Below, piece by piece: positions 6,879 through 16,567 of a stretch of 64,000 bases of DNA. Position numbers and translations under genes: made by a program. The notes beneath the pieces are model-generated. The model did no database searches, was not told the DNA's origin, and saw nothing but the letters and a program-made list of their open reading frames with translations. Within the stretch, counting starts at the first letter, position 1, and every line of letters starts with the position of its first letter. Origin of the DNA: Candidatus Korobacter versatilis (lineage in GTDB: Bacteria > Acidobacteriota > Terriglobia > Terriglobales > Acidobacteriaceae); NCBI GenBank assembly GCA_016185395.1, contig JACPNR010000004.1, positions 558,001-622,000 of the forward strand. The letters run 5' to 3'.

Positions 6879-8492
6879 ATGCGCACCCTCTCCCACCCCT
6901 ACAGAAACGTCTTCCTCCATGACGCCGTCCTCGACGCCTGCTCCCGCTTCCCCTCGAACACCGCCATCATCGACACCTCCAACGACCGCCGCCTCACCTA
7001 CGCCGAATACGGAGACCTCGTCTCCCGCATCGCCCGCAACTTCGCCGCGCTCACCCGGCCCGGCTCCGTCATCGCCATCTACCTCGCCAACTCCTGGGAG
7101 TTCGCCGCCGCCTGCCACGCCGCCACGCTCGCCCAGTGCATCCCCACGCCGCTCAACCCCAGCTACCGCGAGCGCGAGGTCCGCTACCAGCTCGAGAACT
7201 CCGGCGCCGCCATCCTTATTTCCGACGGCCCCCTAATAAAGGATATGGACCTCGCCGGACTCCCCGCACTCCAGCGCATCTTCACCACGCGCCAGCACGC
7301 CGCCGGCGCCGCGCCCTTCGACGACTTGCTGAAGCCCACCTCGCACCCGCTGCCCGCCCCCGGCCAACCGGCCAGCGCCACCCTCGCCGCGCTTCCTTAC
7401 TCCAGCGGCACCACCGGACTCCCCAAGGGCGTCATGCTCTCGCACGAGAACCTCGTCGCGAACGCCTACCAGTTCATCCGTCCCACCGAGCTCGCTTCGC
7501 CGCGCGCCGGCGAGATCACGCTCTGCTTCCTCCCGCTCTACCACATCTACGGACTCAACGTCATCCTCAACCCATCCCTCTTCCTCGGCGCCACGCTCGT
7601 CCTCATGCCGCGCTTCGACGTCGACCGCGCCTGCGACCTCATCACCCGCGAGTCCATCACCTGGCTCCCCATGGTCCCGCCGGTCATGAACGCGCTCTCT
7701 CACGCCGCGGAAGCCGGCAAGTTCCCGCGCGACCATCACGTCCGCTACGCCAAGTCCGGCGCCGCGCCGCTCGCGCCCGAGCTGCCGCGCCGCTTCACCG
7801 AACTCACCGCCATCAAGGTCGCCCAGGGATACGGCATGACCGAAGCCTCGCCCGTCACCCACGTCGGCTTCATCGAGCCCGGCCGCTACCGCCCCGACAC
7901 CATCGGCCACCCCGTCGCCGAGACCCGATGCAAACTCCGCTGCGACGACGGCGCCGAAGTCGACGTCACCAGCCCCGCTCCACCCAACGGGAAACTGGAA
8001 ACCGGAGACTGGAAACCGCAATTCGCCGAAGGCGAATTGCTCATGCGCGGCCCCCAATTCATGCTCGGCTACTGGAACGCTCCCGAAGCCACCGCGGCCG
8101 CCCTCCGCAACGGCTGGTATCACTCCGGCGACGTCGCCCGCGTCGACTCCGGCGGCTTCTTCCAGATCGTCGACCGCCGCAAAGAGATGATCAAGTACAA
8201 CGGCTTCCCCATCGCGCCCGCGGAAGTCGAGGCCTGCCTGCTCGAGCACCCGCAAGTCCGCGACGTCGGCGTCATCGGACGCCCCGACCCATCCACCGGC
8301 GAACTCCCCATCGCCTTCGTCGTCCTCCGCGATGGCGACCTCGGCTCGCCCAAGCTGGCCGGCGAACTCGGCGCCTGGGTCTCCGACCGCCTCACCAAGT
8401 ACAAACAGCCGCAGGAAGTCCGCTTCGTCGCCTCCATCCCGCGCAACCCCTCCGGCAAGATCCTCCGCCGCGACCTCCGCTCGCTTCTGTAG
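6879..8492 (+). CDS. AMP-forming acyl-CoA ligase (long-chain or aryl), with in-frame heptamer insert
   Basis: 537-residue ANL-superfamily ligase making acyl-AMP then acyl-CoA. Core motifs in order: the P-loop-like YSSGTTGLPKGVMLSH near residue 172, GYGMTEASPVTH near 317, the hinge region GWYHSGDVARVDSGGF followed by VDRRKEMIKYNGF near 410-435, and the C-terminal catalytic Lys segment NPSGKILRRDL. Length is normal. Residues about 371-380 (KLETGDWKPQ) translate four 7-bp repeats at 7991-8018 and sit in a loop where relatives are usually shorter. It diverges from the CoA-transferase/hydratase operon, so it may supply that pathway's CoA thioester; a fatty or aromatic acid substrate cannot be told apart by eye. 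Confidence 0.88.
   Translation: MRTLSHPYRNVFLHDAVLDACSRFPSNTAIIDTSNDRRLTYAEYGDLVSRIARNFAALTRPGSVIAIYLANSWEFAAACHAATLAQCIPTPLNPSYREREVRYQLENSGAAILISDGPLIKDMDLAGLPALQRIFTTRQHAAGAAPFDDLLKPTSHPLPAPGQPASATLAALPYSSGTTGLPKGVMLSHENLVANAYQFIRPTELASPRAGEITLCFLPLYHIYGLNVILNPSLFLGATLVLMPRFDVDRACDLITRESITWLPMVPPVMNALSHAAEAGKFPRDHHVRYAKSGAAPLAPELPRRFTELTAIKVAQGYGMTEASPVTHVGFIEPGRYRPDTIGHPVAETRCKLRCDDGAEVDVTSPAPPNGKLETGDWKPQFAEGELLMRGPQFMLGYWNAPEATAAALRNGWYHSGDVARVDSGGFFQIVDRRKEMIKYNGFPIAPAEVEACLLEHPQVRDVGVIGRPDPSTGELPIAFVVLRDGDLGSPKLAGELGAWVSDRLTKYKQPQEVRFVASIPRNPSGKILRRDLRSLL
7991..8018. repeat. heptamer tract inside the acyl-CoA ligase gene
   Basis: Units gaaactg, gaaaccg, gagactg, gaaaccg, in frame with the ligase; a direct relative of the 'tttccag' tract at 32107-32175 read on the other strand. 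Confidence 0.85.
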
Positions 8493-8520
8493 CGCCGGCG
8501 TCCCGGAAGCCGGCTTCAGT
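8488..8520. repeat. type B palindromic repeat after the ligase gene
   Basis: 'tgtagcgccggcgtcccgg' followed by an inverted copy, overlapping the ligase stop. The rest of the spacer to 8705 holds a further GC-rich palindrome and no convincing gene. Confidence 0.6.
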
Positions 8521-8705
8521 CGGGGGGAGCGTCGGCATCCTGCCCGCGCTCCCCGCCGCCCTGACCCTCCCCCCTAGTCCTTTCGTACATGTACCAAATT
8601 CTCCTGCCCCAGGCCTTGCAAGCTGCTGCTGCTCGTAGCAACATCCCGCCGGGTTTTCGGGCTTCACTTTTTCGATCCGTCCGCGTCCCCGCAGGAGTCC
8701 TTTCG

Positions 8706-10100
8706 ATGAACATGCGTCCCTCTGCGCGCGTGCTGGCTCTGGCTGCGCTCGCCGCCACTTCTCTCGCTCTGTTCACGCTCAACATCTCCGCCAAGGAAAA
8801 AGTCTCGAACCCGCTCATCACGCAGGACGCCACCGGCGCCCTCGGCACCTTCACCACCACCGGCAGCATCGACATCAACAATCCATTCTTCCAGGAACTC
8901 GGCGCCAACGGACGCACCTGCAACTCCTGCCACGTCTCCTCCGAAGGCTGGACCATCACGCCCGCCGGCGTGCGCGCGCGCTTCAACGCCACCGGCGGCG
9001 CCGATCCCATCTTCCGCACCAACGACGGTTCCAACTGCCCCAGTGCGGACGTCTCCACCGTCGCCGCGCGCCAGTCCGCTTACAGCATGTTGCTCGATCG
9101 CGCAGTCATTCGCGTCTCCCTGCACACGCCCGCGACCGCCGAGTTCACCATCGTCAACATCTCGGACCCGCACAATTGCGCCGAGACCACCATCACCGAC
9201 CCGTCGCTCTATCGCCGCCCGCTGCCCAGCACCAGCGTCGCCTTCCTCTCCACCGTCATGTGGGACGGCCGCGAGAATGCTCCTGGAAAATCCATCGCGC
9301 AGGACCTCCAGCAGCAGGCCATCGACGCCACCATGGGACACGCTCAGGCCGCCACCCCGCCCACGCCGCTGCAAGCCAAGGCCATCGCCGACTTCCAGCT
9401 CGCCATGTACACCGCCCAGGAAACCGATAAGCTCGCCGGCGATCTCATCCAGCGCCGGGCCACCGGCGGCGCGTCCAACCTGTCGCAGCAGGAGTTCTTC
9501 CTCGGCATCAACGACCCGCTCGGCGGCAATCCCAGCGGCAAGGCCTTCGACCCGGTCGTCTTCACCACCTACTCCGCCTGGACCGGCCTCGCCGGCTCCG
9601 ACGCCACCACCCGCGCGCGCCGCTCCATCGCTCGTGGCCAGGCGCTCTTCAATACCCTCCCCATCCCCATCACCGGCGTGGGCGGATTGAACGACGCGCT
9701 CGGTGCCCCCGTCATCAACGGCACCTGCACCACCTGCCACGACTCGCCCAACGTCGGCAACCACTCCGTCGCCGCGCCGCTCAACATCGGCATTGCCGAT
9801 GCACCCGCGCTGCCTCCGCTCAACACCACCGGCCTCCCCGTCTACACCGTGCGCTGCAACGCGACCGGCGTCGAAGTAAACGTCACCGATCTCGGACGCG
9901 CCCTCGTCACCGGACGCTGCGCCGATATCGGCAAGTTCAAAGGCCCCATCCTCCGCGGGCTCTCCGCCCGCGCCCCCTACTTCCACAACGGCTCCGCCGC
10001 CACCCTCGGCGATGTCGTCGACTTCTACAACCAGCGTTTCAACCTCAACCTCACCACGCAGCAAAAGGCCGATCTCGTCGCCTTCCTGCAGACCTTGTAA
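8706..10100 (+). CDS. secreted di-haem cytochrome c, cytochrome c peroxidase-like
   Basis: 464-residue exported protein with two c-type haem sites, CNSCH near residue 77 and CTTCH near 343. The N-terminus (ARVLALAALAATSLALF) is a signal peptide, so it acts in the periplasm. The second half looks like a MauG/CcpA-type C-terminal domain: RGQALFNTLPIP, the CxxCH, then a distal FKGPILRGLSARAPYFHNGSAATLGDVVDFY segment with the family's APYFHNG motif. The N-terminal half is less typical, so whether it is a peroxidase or an electron carrier is open. I start at the ATG at 8706, because the open sequence before it lacks a signal peptide. No operon partner is evident. Confidence 0.75.
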   Translation: MNMRPSARVLALAALAATSLALFTLNISAKEKVSNPLITQDATGALGTFTTTGSIDINNPFFQELGANGRTCNSCHVSSEGWTITPAGVRARFNATGGADPIFRTNDGSNCPSADVSTVAARQSAYSMLLDRAVIRVSLHTPATAEFTIVNISDPHNCAETTITDPSLYRRPLPSTSVAFLSTVMWDGRENAPGKSIAQDLQQQAIDATMGHAQAATPPTPLQAKAIADFQLAMYTAQETDKLAGDLIQRRATGGASNLSQQEFFLGINDPLGGNPSGKAFDPVVFTTYSAWTGLAGSDATTRARRSIARGQALFNTLPIPITGVGGLNDALGAPVINGTCTTCHDSPNVGNHSVAAPLNIGIADAPALPPLNTTGLPVYTVRCNATGVEVNVTDLGRALVTGRCADIGKFKGPILRGLSARAPYFHNGSAATLGDVVDFYNQRFNLNLTTQQKADLVAFLQTL

Positions 10101-10104
10101 GGAG

Positions 10105-10150
10105 AGCGCCGGCGTCCGCCGGCGGGTGGGGCGGCATCCTGCCGCCGCTC
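10105..10150. repeat. type B palindromic repeats
   Basis: Two GC-rich palindromes in tandem (gcgccggcg...cgccggcg and gcggcatcctgccgc) in the spacer between convergent genes. Confidence 0.6.
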
Positions 10151-10181
10151 ATGTGGGCCCAGGAGGATCGTGCAACGAAAA

Positions 10182-10207
10182 AGGCCGCGCTGTTTAGCGC
10201 GACCTTC
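10182..10207. terminator. probable bidirectional terminator hairpin
   Basis: aaggccgcgct-gttt-agcgcgacctt forms a stem with one mismatch, flanked by an A run on the left. It sits between the convergent cytochrome and secreted-protein genes, where a shared terminator is expected. Confidence 0.5.
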
Positions 10208-10231
10208 CTAACTACTAACTCCTAACTACTA
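10204..10231. repeat. heptamer tandem tract (ACTACTA type)
   Basis: Units cttccta, actacta, actccta, actacta between the hairpin and the end of the minus-strand gene. Confidence 0.75.
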
Positions 10232-10232
10232 T

Positions 10233-10613
10233 CTACTTCTTCTCTCCGTAGATCGTCACCTGGTCCTGCGGCTTCTTCACCCGGATATTGATCTCCATCG
10301 CCGGCTTATTGATGTCGAAGTCCTCGCCAAATGTCTGGAACCCGGTCGCGATCACCTGGATCCGCAGCTTCCCATACGGGATGCCGGCGTAGTTCGCCTG
10401 GCCCTCGGCGTTGGTCTTGAGCTGCAGCCCGCCTTTTTCCTGCTTCCCGTTCTTGTTGACCGCATGCAGTATCACGCTCGCGTTGCGCACCGGCTTCCCG
10501 TTCGCGTCCTTCACCACCACGAACTTCAGGTCGGAATAACCCTTGTCGCCGGCCAGCGCGCCAACGCTCAGGATCGCCACCACCGCCGCCACCAGTAGAG
10601 ATCTCTTCTTCAT
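10233..10613 (-). CDS. secreted carboxypeptidase-regulatory-like domain protein
   Basis: 126-residue exported protein: a signal peptide (KKRSLLVAAVVAILSVGALA) followed by one Ig-like carboxypeptidase-regulatory-type beta domain. The domain shows the typical pattern VVVKDANGKPVRNASVIL, then TNAEGQANYAGIPYGKLRIQVIATGFQ. Proteins with a single copy of this domain are common in Acidobacteriota; I cannot give a molecular function. I start at the ATG at 10613 because the signal peptide begins there; the frame is open upstream through repeat sequence only. It converges on the di-haem cytochrome gene across a hairpin. Confidence 0.75.
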   Translation of the reverse strand: MKKRSLLVAAVVAILSVGALAGDKGYSDLKFVVVKDANGKPVRNASVILHAVNKNGKQEKGGLQLKTNAEGQANYAGIPYGKLRIQVIATGFQTFGEDFDINKPAMEINIRVKKPQDQVTIYGEKK

Positions 10614-10675
10614 AGGGTCTGCTGCCATTTTACCTCGGACGGACAAGACTCGTGTAAAAGCGGGCGACCCCGCCC

Positions 10676-10768
10676 AGGAGCGCCGGCGTCTCGCCGGCTG
10701 GCGCGGCGGCATCCGGCCGCCGCTGACGACGACTCGTGGGGAGGCGCGCGACCCCGCCCGCCGGCAAC
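10676..10768. repeat. cluster of type B GC-rich palindromes
   Basis: Includes gcgccggcgtctcgccggc, gcggcggcatccggccgccgc and 'gcgcgcgaccccgcccgcc', in tandem. It separates the secreted-protein gene from the toxin-remnant region. Confidence 0.6.
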
Positions 10769-10790
10769 CATCACTCCTTACGCCGGCCGC

Positions 10791-11330
10791 TCAGTTCCTC
10801 GCCGCCACCTGCCGCGACGCGTAGCACCCATCGCGCGACTGTACCGTCCGGTCGCTTCGTTTCGTCGCCACCTGGATGCGCCGATACTCCCCTGCCGCGA
10901 CCGTGCGGTCCGGCGGGTATCCCAGGTTGTACTGATTGCGCAGCTCGTCTTCTATCTGCTGATATGTCTGGCGCGTGGCACACCGTAACTGTGGGTGCCC
11001 CTCGCGCTTCGGGTTCGACGACCGGATGGTCAGCGGGTCACCGGCCTTGTCGTAGGTGTAGTTGAGCGTGCCCTCGGGCGTGAGCTTCGACGTCACGCGG
11101 TCGCGCTGGTCGTAGATCCACGTGGTGGTGCCGGAGACATCCGCCATGGTCTGGCGGCGGCCCACCGGCGTGTAGGTGAAGCTGACGGTGGACGCCGTGC
11201 CGAAGGCCGCGTCCGGGACCTTCTTCTTCAGCCAGTTGTTGTTCGCGTCGTACTGGTAGGTGGTGGTGCGGCCGTTGAAGTCGGCCTTCGCGGTGAGATT
11301 GCCAACCGAGTCGTAGGTCACACGACTTGG
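10791..11330 (-). pseudogene. chimeric remnant: Rhs YD-repeat fragment joined to a VWA-related protein tail
   Basis: The frame starts mid-protein with YD-repeat sequence typical of Rhs/polymorphic-toxin cores (SRVTYDSVGNLTAK, TTTYQYDANNNW, GTTTWIYDQRDRVTSK, GTLNYTYDKAGDPLTI). At about 11015 it changes, after a half type-C repeat, into TYQQIEDELRNQYNLGYPP, EYRRIQVATKR and VQSRDGCYASRQ, which look like the end of an acidobacterial VWA-related protein. Neither half has its own N-terminus, so this is debris of two genes joined in one open frame. Its upstream end overlaps the 3' end of the immunity-like gene, suggesting a recombination junction near 11320-11340. Confidence 0.75.
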
Positions 11331-12142
11331 ACTGGCGCAAGACCAGCCCCTCGCCATTTATTCTTCAGGATCATGTGGACCACACGTCGCGATACCAAGA
11401 TCTCTCGGCGGGCGGCCCTCCCGCTTCCAAACCATTCATCTGTCATCTGGAAATCTACATCGGACCTTAGGGCAGACCTGCGTAACGGCAACATGCCGCG
11501 ACTGTAGTACAAGTGCCAGGTTCGCCCGCAGCAGGCGCATTTGGTCGACCGGAAGTGTTCGTGCTCGACAAGATCTTCGGCCAGCGCCGGCCCGGCTACA
11601 TTGCTCGCGATGACTTGTTTCACATTGTTGCTCGCGCAGCGCTCGCGGTTGATCAGCACTGGCTGTATCTCAAACCCGCGAACACCCTCGGTTGCGAACT
11701 GGGAAAGGACGGCATCCGTAGAGAACAACTCGTCTCCGCCCAAACTTGCGAAGGCATTCCGGCGGACATTCGGCTCCATCGAAAGCCTAAATGGGGCAAT
11801 CTGCGTCCAGCCGCTACCACAAACTGGACACATTCCCCCGTAATAAAGAGGGCTCCAGTATCCTCCCTCCGGCTTTGGTAACGTGTACAAGCCACGCAGG
11901 ATGCACCATTCCGCCGCTAGCCGCTCCTCATCGGTGAAGATCGTGTTAAGAAAGTGCGGCCTATCTCCCACATAGGCCTTGGCTTCCGGCCACAGGCTGC
12001 TGCTCTCACTCACGTCACCAACCCAGGTCTTCGCGGTTCCGTCGGGATAAAACGCAGACCGAATGGGGTTAACCTTCAAGCCGCGTCCGCGCCAATCCTC
12101 TACATCCTTGCCATCAATCCAAATACGGTGCCAAATCTCCAC
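11318..12142 (-). CDS. double-CXXCG immunity-like protein (SitI6/TIGR02264-like)
   Basis: 274-residue soluble protein with two well separated CXXCG sites, CPVCGSGW near residue 107 and CACCGRTW near 206, no signal peptide and no membrane segment. This double-CXXCG layout is that of the family first described in myxobacteria, whose members include the SitI6-type immunity protein. It starts 17 bp after the end of a frameshifted nuclease-like toxin tip on the same strand, the usual toxin-then-immunity order. Its last 20 or so residues run into unrelated sequence joined to an Rhs fragment, so the natural C-terminus may be lost. The immunity role is inferred from motif pattern and position; the family match is from memory. 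Confidence 0.6.
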   Translation of the reverse strand: MEIWHRIWIDGKDVEDWRGRGLKVNPIRSAFYPDGTAKTWVGDVSESSSLWPEAKAYVGDRPHFLNTIFTDEERLAAEWCILRGLYTLPKPEGGYWSPLYYGGMCPVCGSGWTQIAPFRLSMEPNVRRNAFASLGGDELFSTDAVLSQFATEGVRGFEIQPVLINRERCASNNVKQVIASNVAGPALAEDLVEHEHFRSTKCACCGRTWHLYYSRGMLPLRRSALRSDVDFQMTDEWFGSGRAARREILVSRRVVHMILKNKWRGAGLAPVQVV

Positions 12143-12159
12143 TATCAGTTACTCCCCAA

Positions 12160-12640
12160 TCATTTGTTCATAAACCTTCGAACGGCTTCCAACAAACCAG
12201 GATAGTCCGCGTAGACCTTCTGTGCAGCTTCCCAAATCTGATCGACCGTCGCGGTGGCCGTATCTACCGGGTTCTTGCCGCTGACATAGCCTATTGCATC
12301 ACGCCAGGCGTTAGTGAAGGGCTGATGTTCGCTCGGCGTAAGCACGATGGTCGGAATGTCGCCAGGCAGCACACCCAATCTTGCGGCGAGTCGTTGCTCG
12401 ATAAGGTGGTGCCTATGCAGCCCCCTTCCGGTGGGCACGATCCCTTCGAGACTTCGGAACGGGGCAATCCCGTTAGATGGAGTTCAAGGGTGCAACGTCG
12501 GTCTGGTGAGGTGTAGGTCTCCCGATCCCAAGACCATTCCCCGTAATTCGAGTAGTAGGCCTGAGCAGCTAGGCTCTCCTCCTGCGTGACGTCACTTATG
12601 GATATGGTTGGCAACATGTTTATCAGCGCATTACAGAATC
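12160..12640 (-). pseudogene. frameshifted C-terminal toxin tip (HNH/LHH-like nuclease of a polymorphic toxin)
   Basis: Two overlapping minus-strand frames make one module. The upstream frame gives SISDVTQEESLAAQAYYSNY through HLTGLPRSEVSKGS; the downstream frame, open from a GTG at 12438, gives VPTGRGLHRHHLIEQRLAARLG, then IPTIVLTPSEHQPFTNAWRDA and ends FMNK. The frames switch at about 12438-12445, so one frameshift separates them. The GLHRHHLIEQR motif with paired histidines looks like an HNH/LHH nuclease active site, and TPSEHQPFTNAWRDA follows as in such toxin tips. The upstream delivery protein is missing: a palindromic repeat starts at 12661. The 12438-12160 part could still be translated alone as 92 residues. 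Toxin identity is inferred. Confidence 0.6.
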
Positions 12641-12660
12641 TGCCGGGTGCCCGACGCGAA

Positions 12661-12697
12661 TGTGGGTGCCCCATACAAGCGTCCGCTTGTGTGGGAG
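12661..12697. repeat. palindromic element, type C
   Basis: gtgggtgccccatacaagcg followed by an inverted cgcttgtgtggg, abutting the upstream end of the toxin remnant. The spacer from here to 12776 shows no gene. Confidence 0.65.
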
Positions 12698-12743
12698 CGA
12701 AAGTGACCGCAGCGAAATCCTGTCAAGCACTTGATAGGTGTTC

Positions 12744-12778
12744 GGCTACTCGCGCCTCAGAGCTCGCAACTCGGAGCT
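12744..12778. repeat. heptamer tandem tract (GCAACTC type)
   Basis: Units gctactc, gcgcctc, agagctc, gcaactc, ggagcta end at the stop codon of the M48 protease gene. Confidence 0.75.
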
Positions 12779-13973
12779 AATTCGGCTTCCGCAGCACCGG
12801 CCCGTTCCCGCCGCCCGGCGCACTCGACGTCCCGCCGCCGCTCGACCGCGTCCTCAGCCGCGGCCGCCCCGTCCCCAGGTCCACCATCCGTCGCGACTCC
12901 AGCGCCGCCAGCCGCGCCCGCACCGTCTCGAACTCGCTCGTCGTCACCACGTACTGGTCGCGTGCCGGCAAGTAGCGGTCAATCGTCTTCTGCGCGTCCT
13001 TGATCCGGTCGCCCGTCATCGGATGGCTCGAGAACGCCTTCGCCAGCACCGAGCGCTTCTCTTTTGCGCGCGCGTCCAGCTTCTCGAAGAATTCCAGGAA
13101 CGCCCCCGGATCGTAGCCCGTCGCGTACATGTATTCCATGCCCAGCAGGTCCGCCTCGCGCTCCGCGTTGCGGCTGAACTTCAGGAAGCCCATCGGCACC
13201 AGGAGACTCGCCGCCTGCCGCACCGCGTACCCCGCCGGCCCGCCGATGAAGATCAGCGGGATCGACGCCAGGTTGAACAGCTCCGCCTTGGTCTGGTTCT
13301 TGGTCGCGTGCCGCGCCGCCACGTGCGCGATCTCGTGCGCCATCACCCCGGCCAGCTCCGCTTCGTTCTCCGCCGCCACGATCAGCCCGCTGTTCACGTA
13401 GAAATATCCCCCCGGCAGCGCGAACGCGTTCACCTCTTCCGAGTCGATCACCTTGATGGTAAAAGGCACGCGCGCGTCCGAGTTCCGCACCAGGTTCTGC
13501 CCCAGCCGGTTCACGTACTCCGTCACGACGGGGTCGCTCAGCAGGCGCGCCGACCCTTCCACCTGTCCCGCCAGCTCGCGTCCCATCGCCGTCTCGCGCT
13601 CGATGGAATAAAAGTTCATCCCGCCGCCGATGCCGCGCATCCCGATCTTCGCCACGTCGTACTTCGGCTGGACCTTCCGCTCCGCCGCGATCTTCTCCGC
13701 CAGCTCCGGCGTGACTTCCGGCTCGATGACCGGCCACTCCCCTGCCGCGCGCGGCAGGTCCACCACCTCCCGCGTGGCCTCCTCCGCCGCCACCGGCGGA
13801 AGCGGCGGCGACGCCAGCACCAGCCCAACATCCTGCCCCGCCGACACCCCCGCGAGGCTTAGCAGAAGAACGGATGTATAGAAGAGGAGAGGACGAGCCT
13901 GCCGGGATGGGCCGAGACGCCGCAACGAAGACACCACAAAGAAAGATGGACGCACTTTCAAACTCTCGCCCAT
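12777..13973 (-). CDS. M48 family zinc metalloprotease (BepA/HtpX-like, periplasmic)
   Basis: 398-residue exported peptidase. An N-terminal hydrophobic segment (LLFYTSVLLLSLAGVSAGQ) acts as signal or anchor. The zinc site MAHEIAHVAARHATK (HExxH) lies near residue 228 and the third ligand in the AEREADLLGMEYMYATGY segment, followed by SSHPMTGDRI, as in BepA-like M48C enzymes that watch over outer-membrane proteins. No TPR domain follows, so it resembles the shorter M48 proteins. The start is taken at the ATG at 13973, which leaves 25 residues before the hydrophobic stretch; a later start cannot be excluded. It diverges from groESL. Confidence 0.85.
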   Translation of the reverse strand: MGESLKVRPSFFVVSSLRRLGPSRQARPLLFYTSVLLLSLAGVSAGQDVGLVLASPPLPPVAAEEATREVVDLPRAAGEWPVIEPEVTPELAEKIAAERKVQPKYDVAKIGMRGIGGGMNFYSIERETAMGRELAGQVEGSARLLSDPVVTEYVNRLGQNLVRNSDARVPFTIKVIDSEEVNAFALPGGYFYVNSGLIVAAENEAELAGVMAHEIAHVAARHATKNQTKAELFNLASIPLIFIGGPAGYAVRQAASLLVPMGFLKFSRNAEREADLLGMEYMYATGYDPGAFLEFFEKLDARAKEKRSVLAKAFSSHPMTGDRIKDAQKTIDRYLPARDQYVVTTSEFETVRARLAALESRRMVDLGTGRPRLRTRSSGGGTSSAPGGGNGPVLRKPN

Positions 13974-14048
13974 CCTACCTCTATTCCATTAGACCCGCGC
14001 CAGGAAACTCCCGTTGCCACCGCAATCCGCGCCGCGTCCCGCGGAGAC

Positions 14049-14078
14049 TTGACAGTCCCCTGCTCACATTCCTATAAT
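14049..14078 (+). promoter_or_regulatory. sigma-70 type promoter of groESL
   Basis: A perfect TTGACA at 14049-14054 and a perfect TATAAT at 14073-14078, spaced 18 bp. It overlaps the start of the CIRCE operator. A leader of about 250 bases without a convincing gene follows before groES. Confidence 0.9.
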
Positions 14079-14104
14079 TAGCACTCAGAGTAGATGAGTG
14101 CTAA
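14078..14104. promoter_or_regulatory. CIRCE operator (HrcA binding site)
   Basis: TTAGCACTC-N9-GAGTGCTAA, an exact match to the CIRCE consensus with the canonical 9-bp spacer. It starts on the last base of the -10 box, so a bound HrcA repressor would block the groESL promoter. hrcA itself is not in the window. Confidence 0.95.
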
Positions 14105-14338
14105 CCGGCTTCTCTGCTCTGTTGTACCCCGCAACGCAACGCCTTTCCTATCAATGATTTCCACAGTCCACCCGGTTGACAGAATCGGGGCTGCGGAGGC
14201 GGGCGGCAGGGGCGGATTTCGGCCGTATAAGCAGGCAGGACGAGCAAGAGGTTCATCAGCAACAAGGGCTCTCATGAGTTTTCGGCGCGACCGCGCCACG
14301 ACTGAAGCAACGAACACATCCTGAAAGGAGCAACACGA

Positions 14339-14677
14339 ATGGCTACGAAGCTTACTCCCCTGCACGATCGCGTGCTGGTACGCCGGATCGAAGAGGGCGA
14401 AACCGTACGCGGCGGCATCATCATCCCGGACACGGCGAAGGAAAAGCCGCAAGAGGGTGAAGTGATCGCCGTTGGCAAAGGCAAGAGCAACGAAGAGGGC
14501 AAGGTCCGTCCGCTGGACGTGAAGGCCGGCGACCGCATCCTGTTCGGCAAGTACTCCGGCACGGAGATCAAGATCGACGGCGAAGAGCTGCTCATCATGC
14601 GCGAGGAAGAAGTGCTCGGCATCCTGAGTGGAGCGGCCAAGCCGGCCGAGAAGCACGCTACGTCTTCGCGCCGTTAA
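14339..14677 (+). CDS. groES: co-chaperonin GroES
   Basis: 112-residue GroES: it caps the GroEL ring during protein folding in the cytoplasm. It opens with [21 protein letters not shown], followed by the mobile loop [18 protein letters not shown] and the roof/core segment [22 protein letters not shown]. It has a longer C-terminal tail than the usual 95-100 residues ([16 protein letters not shown]), of unknown role. A good ribosome site (aaaggag) precedes the ATG at 14339. First gene of the CIRCE-controlled operon, 60 bp before groEL, so heat-inducible expression through HrcA is expected. Confidence 0.97.
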   Translation: MATKLTPLHDRVLVRRIEEGETVRGGIIIPDTAKEKPQEGEVIAVGKGKSNEEGKVRPLDVKAGDRILFGKYSGTEIKIDGEELLIMREEEVLGILSGAAKPAEKHATSSRR

Positions 14678-14725
14678 GGGACCGGAAGCATCCCGGGCGA
14701 TGATGCCCGCACAACGAAATCTTGA

Positions 14726-16405
<1,680 letters not shown>

Positions 16406-16410
16406 AACCA

Positions 16411-16440
16411 GTGGCTAGTGGCTAGTGGTTAGTGGCTAGC
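16411..16440. repeat. heptamer tandem tract (GTGGCTA type)
   Basis: Units gtggcta, gtggcta, gtggtta, gtggcta between the groEL stop and the terminator. Confidence 0.9.
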
Positions 16441-16448
16441 AAAACCTA

Positions 16449-16484
16449 AGCCCCGTCCCGCGCTCGCGGGACGGGGCTTTTTCT
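16449..16484. terminator. strong intrinsic terminator after groEL
   Basis: The stem agccccgtcccgcg/cgcgggacggggct is perfectly paired with a minimal loop and followed by a T-rich run. It ends groESL and may also serve the converging propeller-protein gene. Confidence 0.92.
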
Positions 16485-16532
16485 TTGTTCTTCAAATCAT
16501 CCGCTTCAAGGGCATCGCGTCAGCGAGTTTTT

Positions 16533-16567
16533 CACCAGCCACCAGCCGCTCGCCACTAGCCACTGTC
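16533..16567. repeat. heptamer tandem tract (CACCAGC type)
   Basis: Units caccagc, caccagc, cgctcgc, cactagc, cactgtc reach the stop codon of the minus-strand gene. Confidence 0.85.

Noticed and set aside
10182..10207. Riboswitch or small RNA
   Set aside because: A single simple hairpin between convergent genes is better explained as a terminator.
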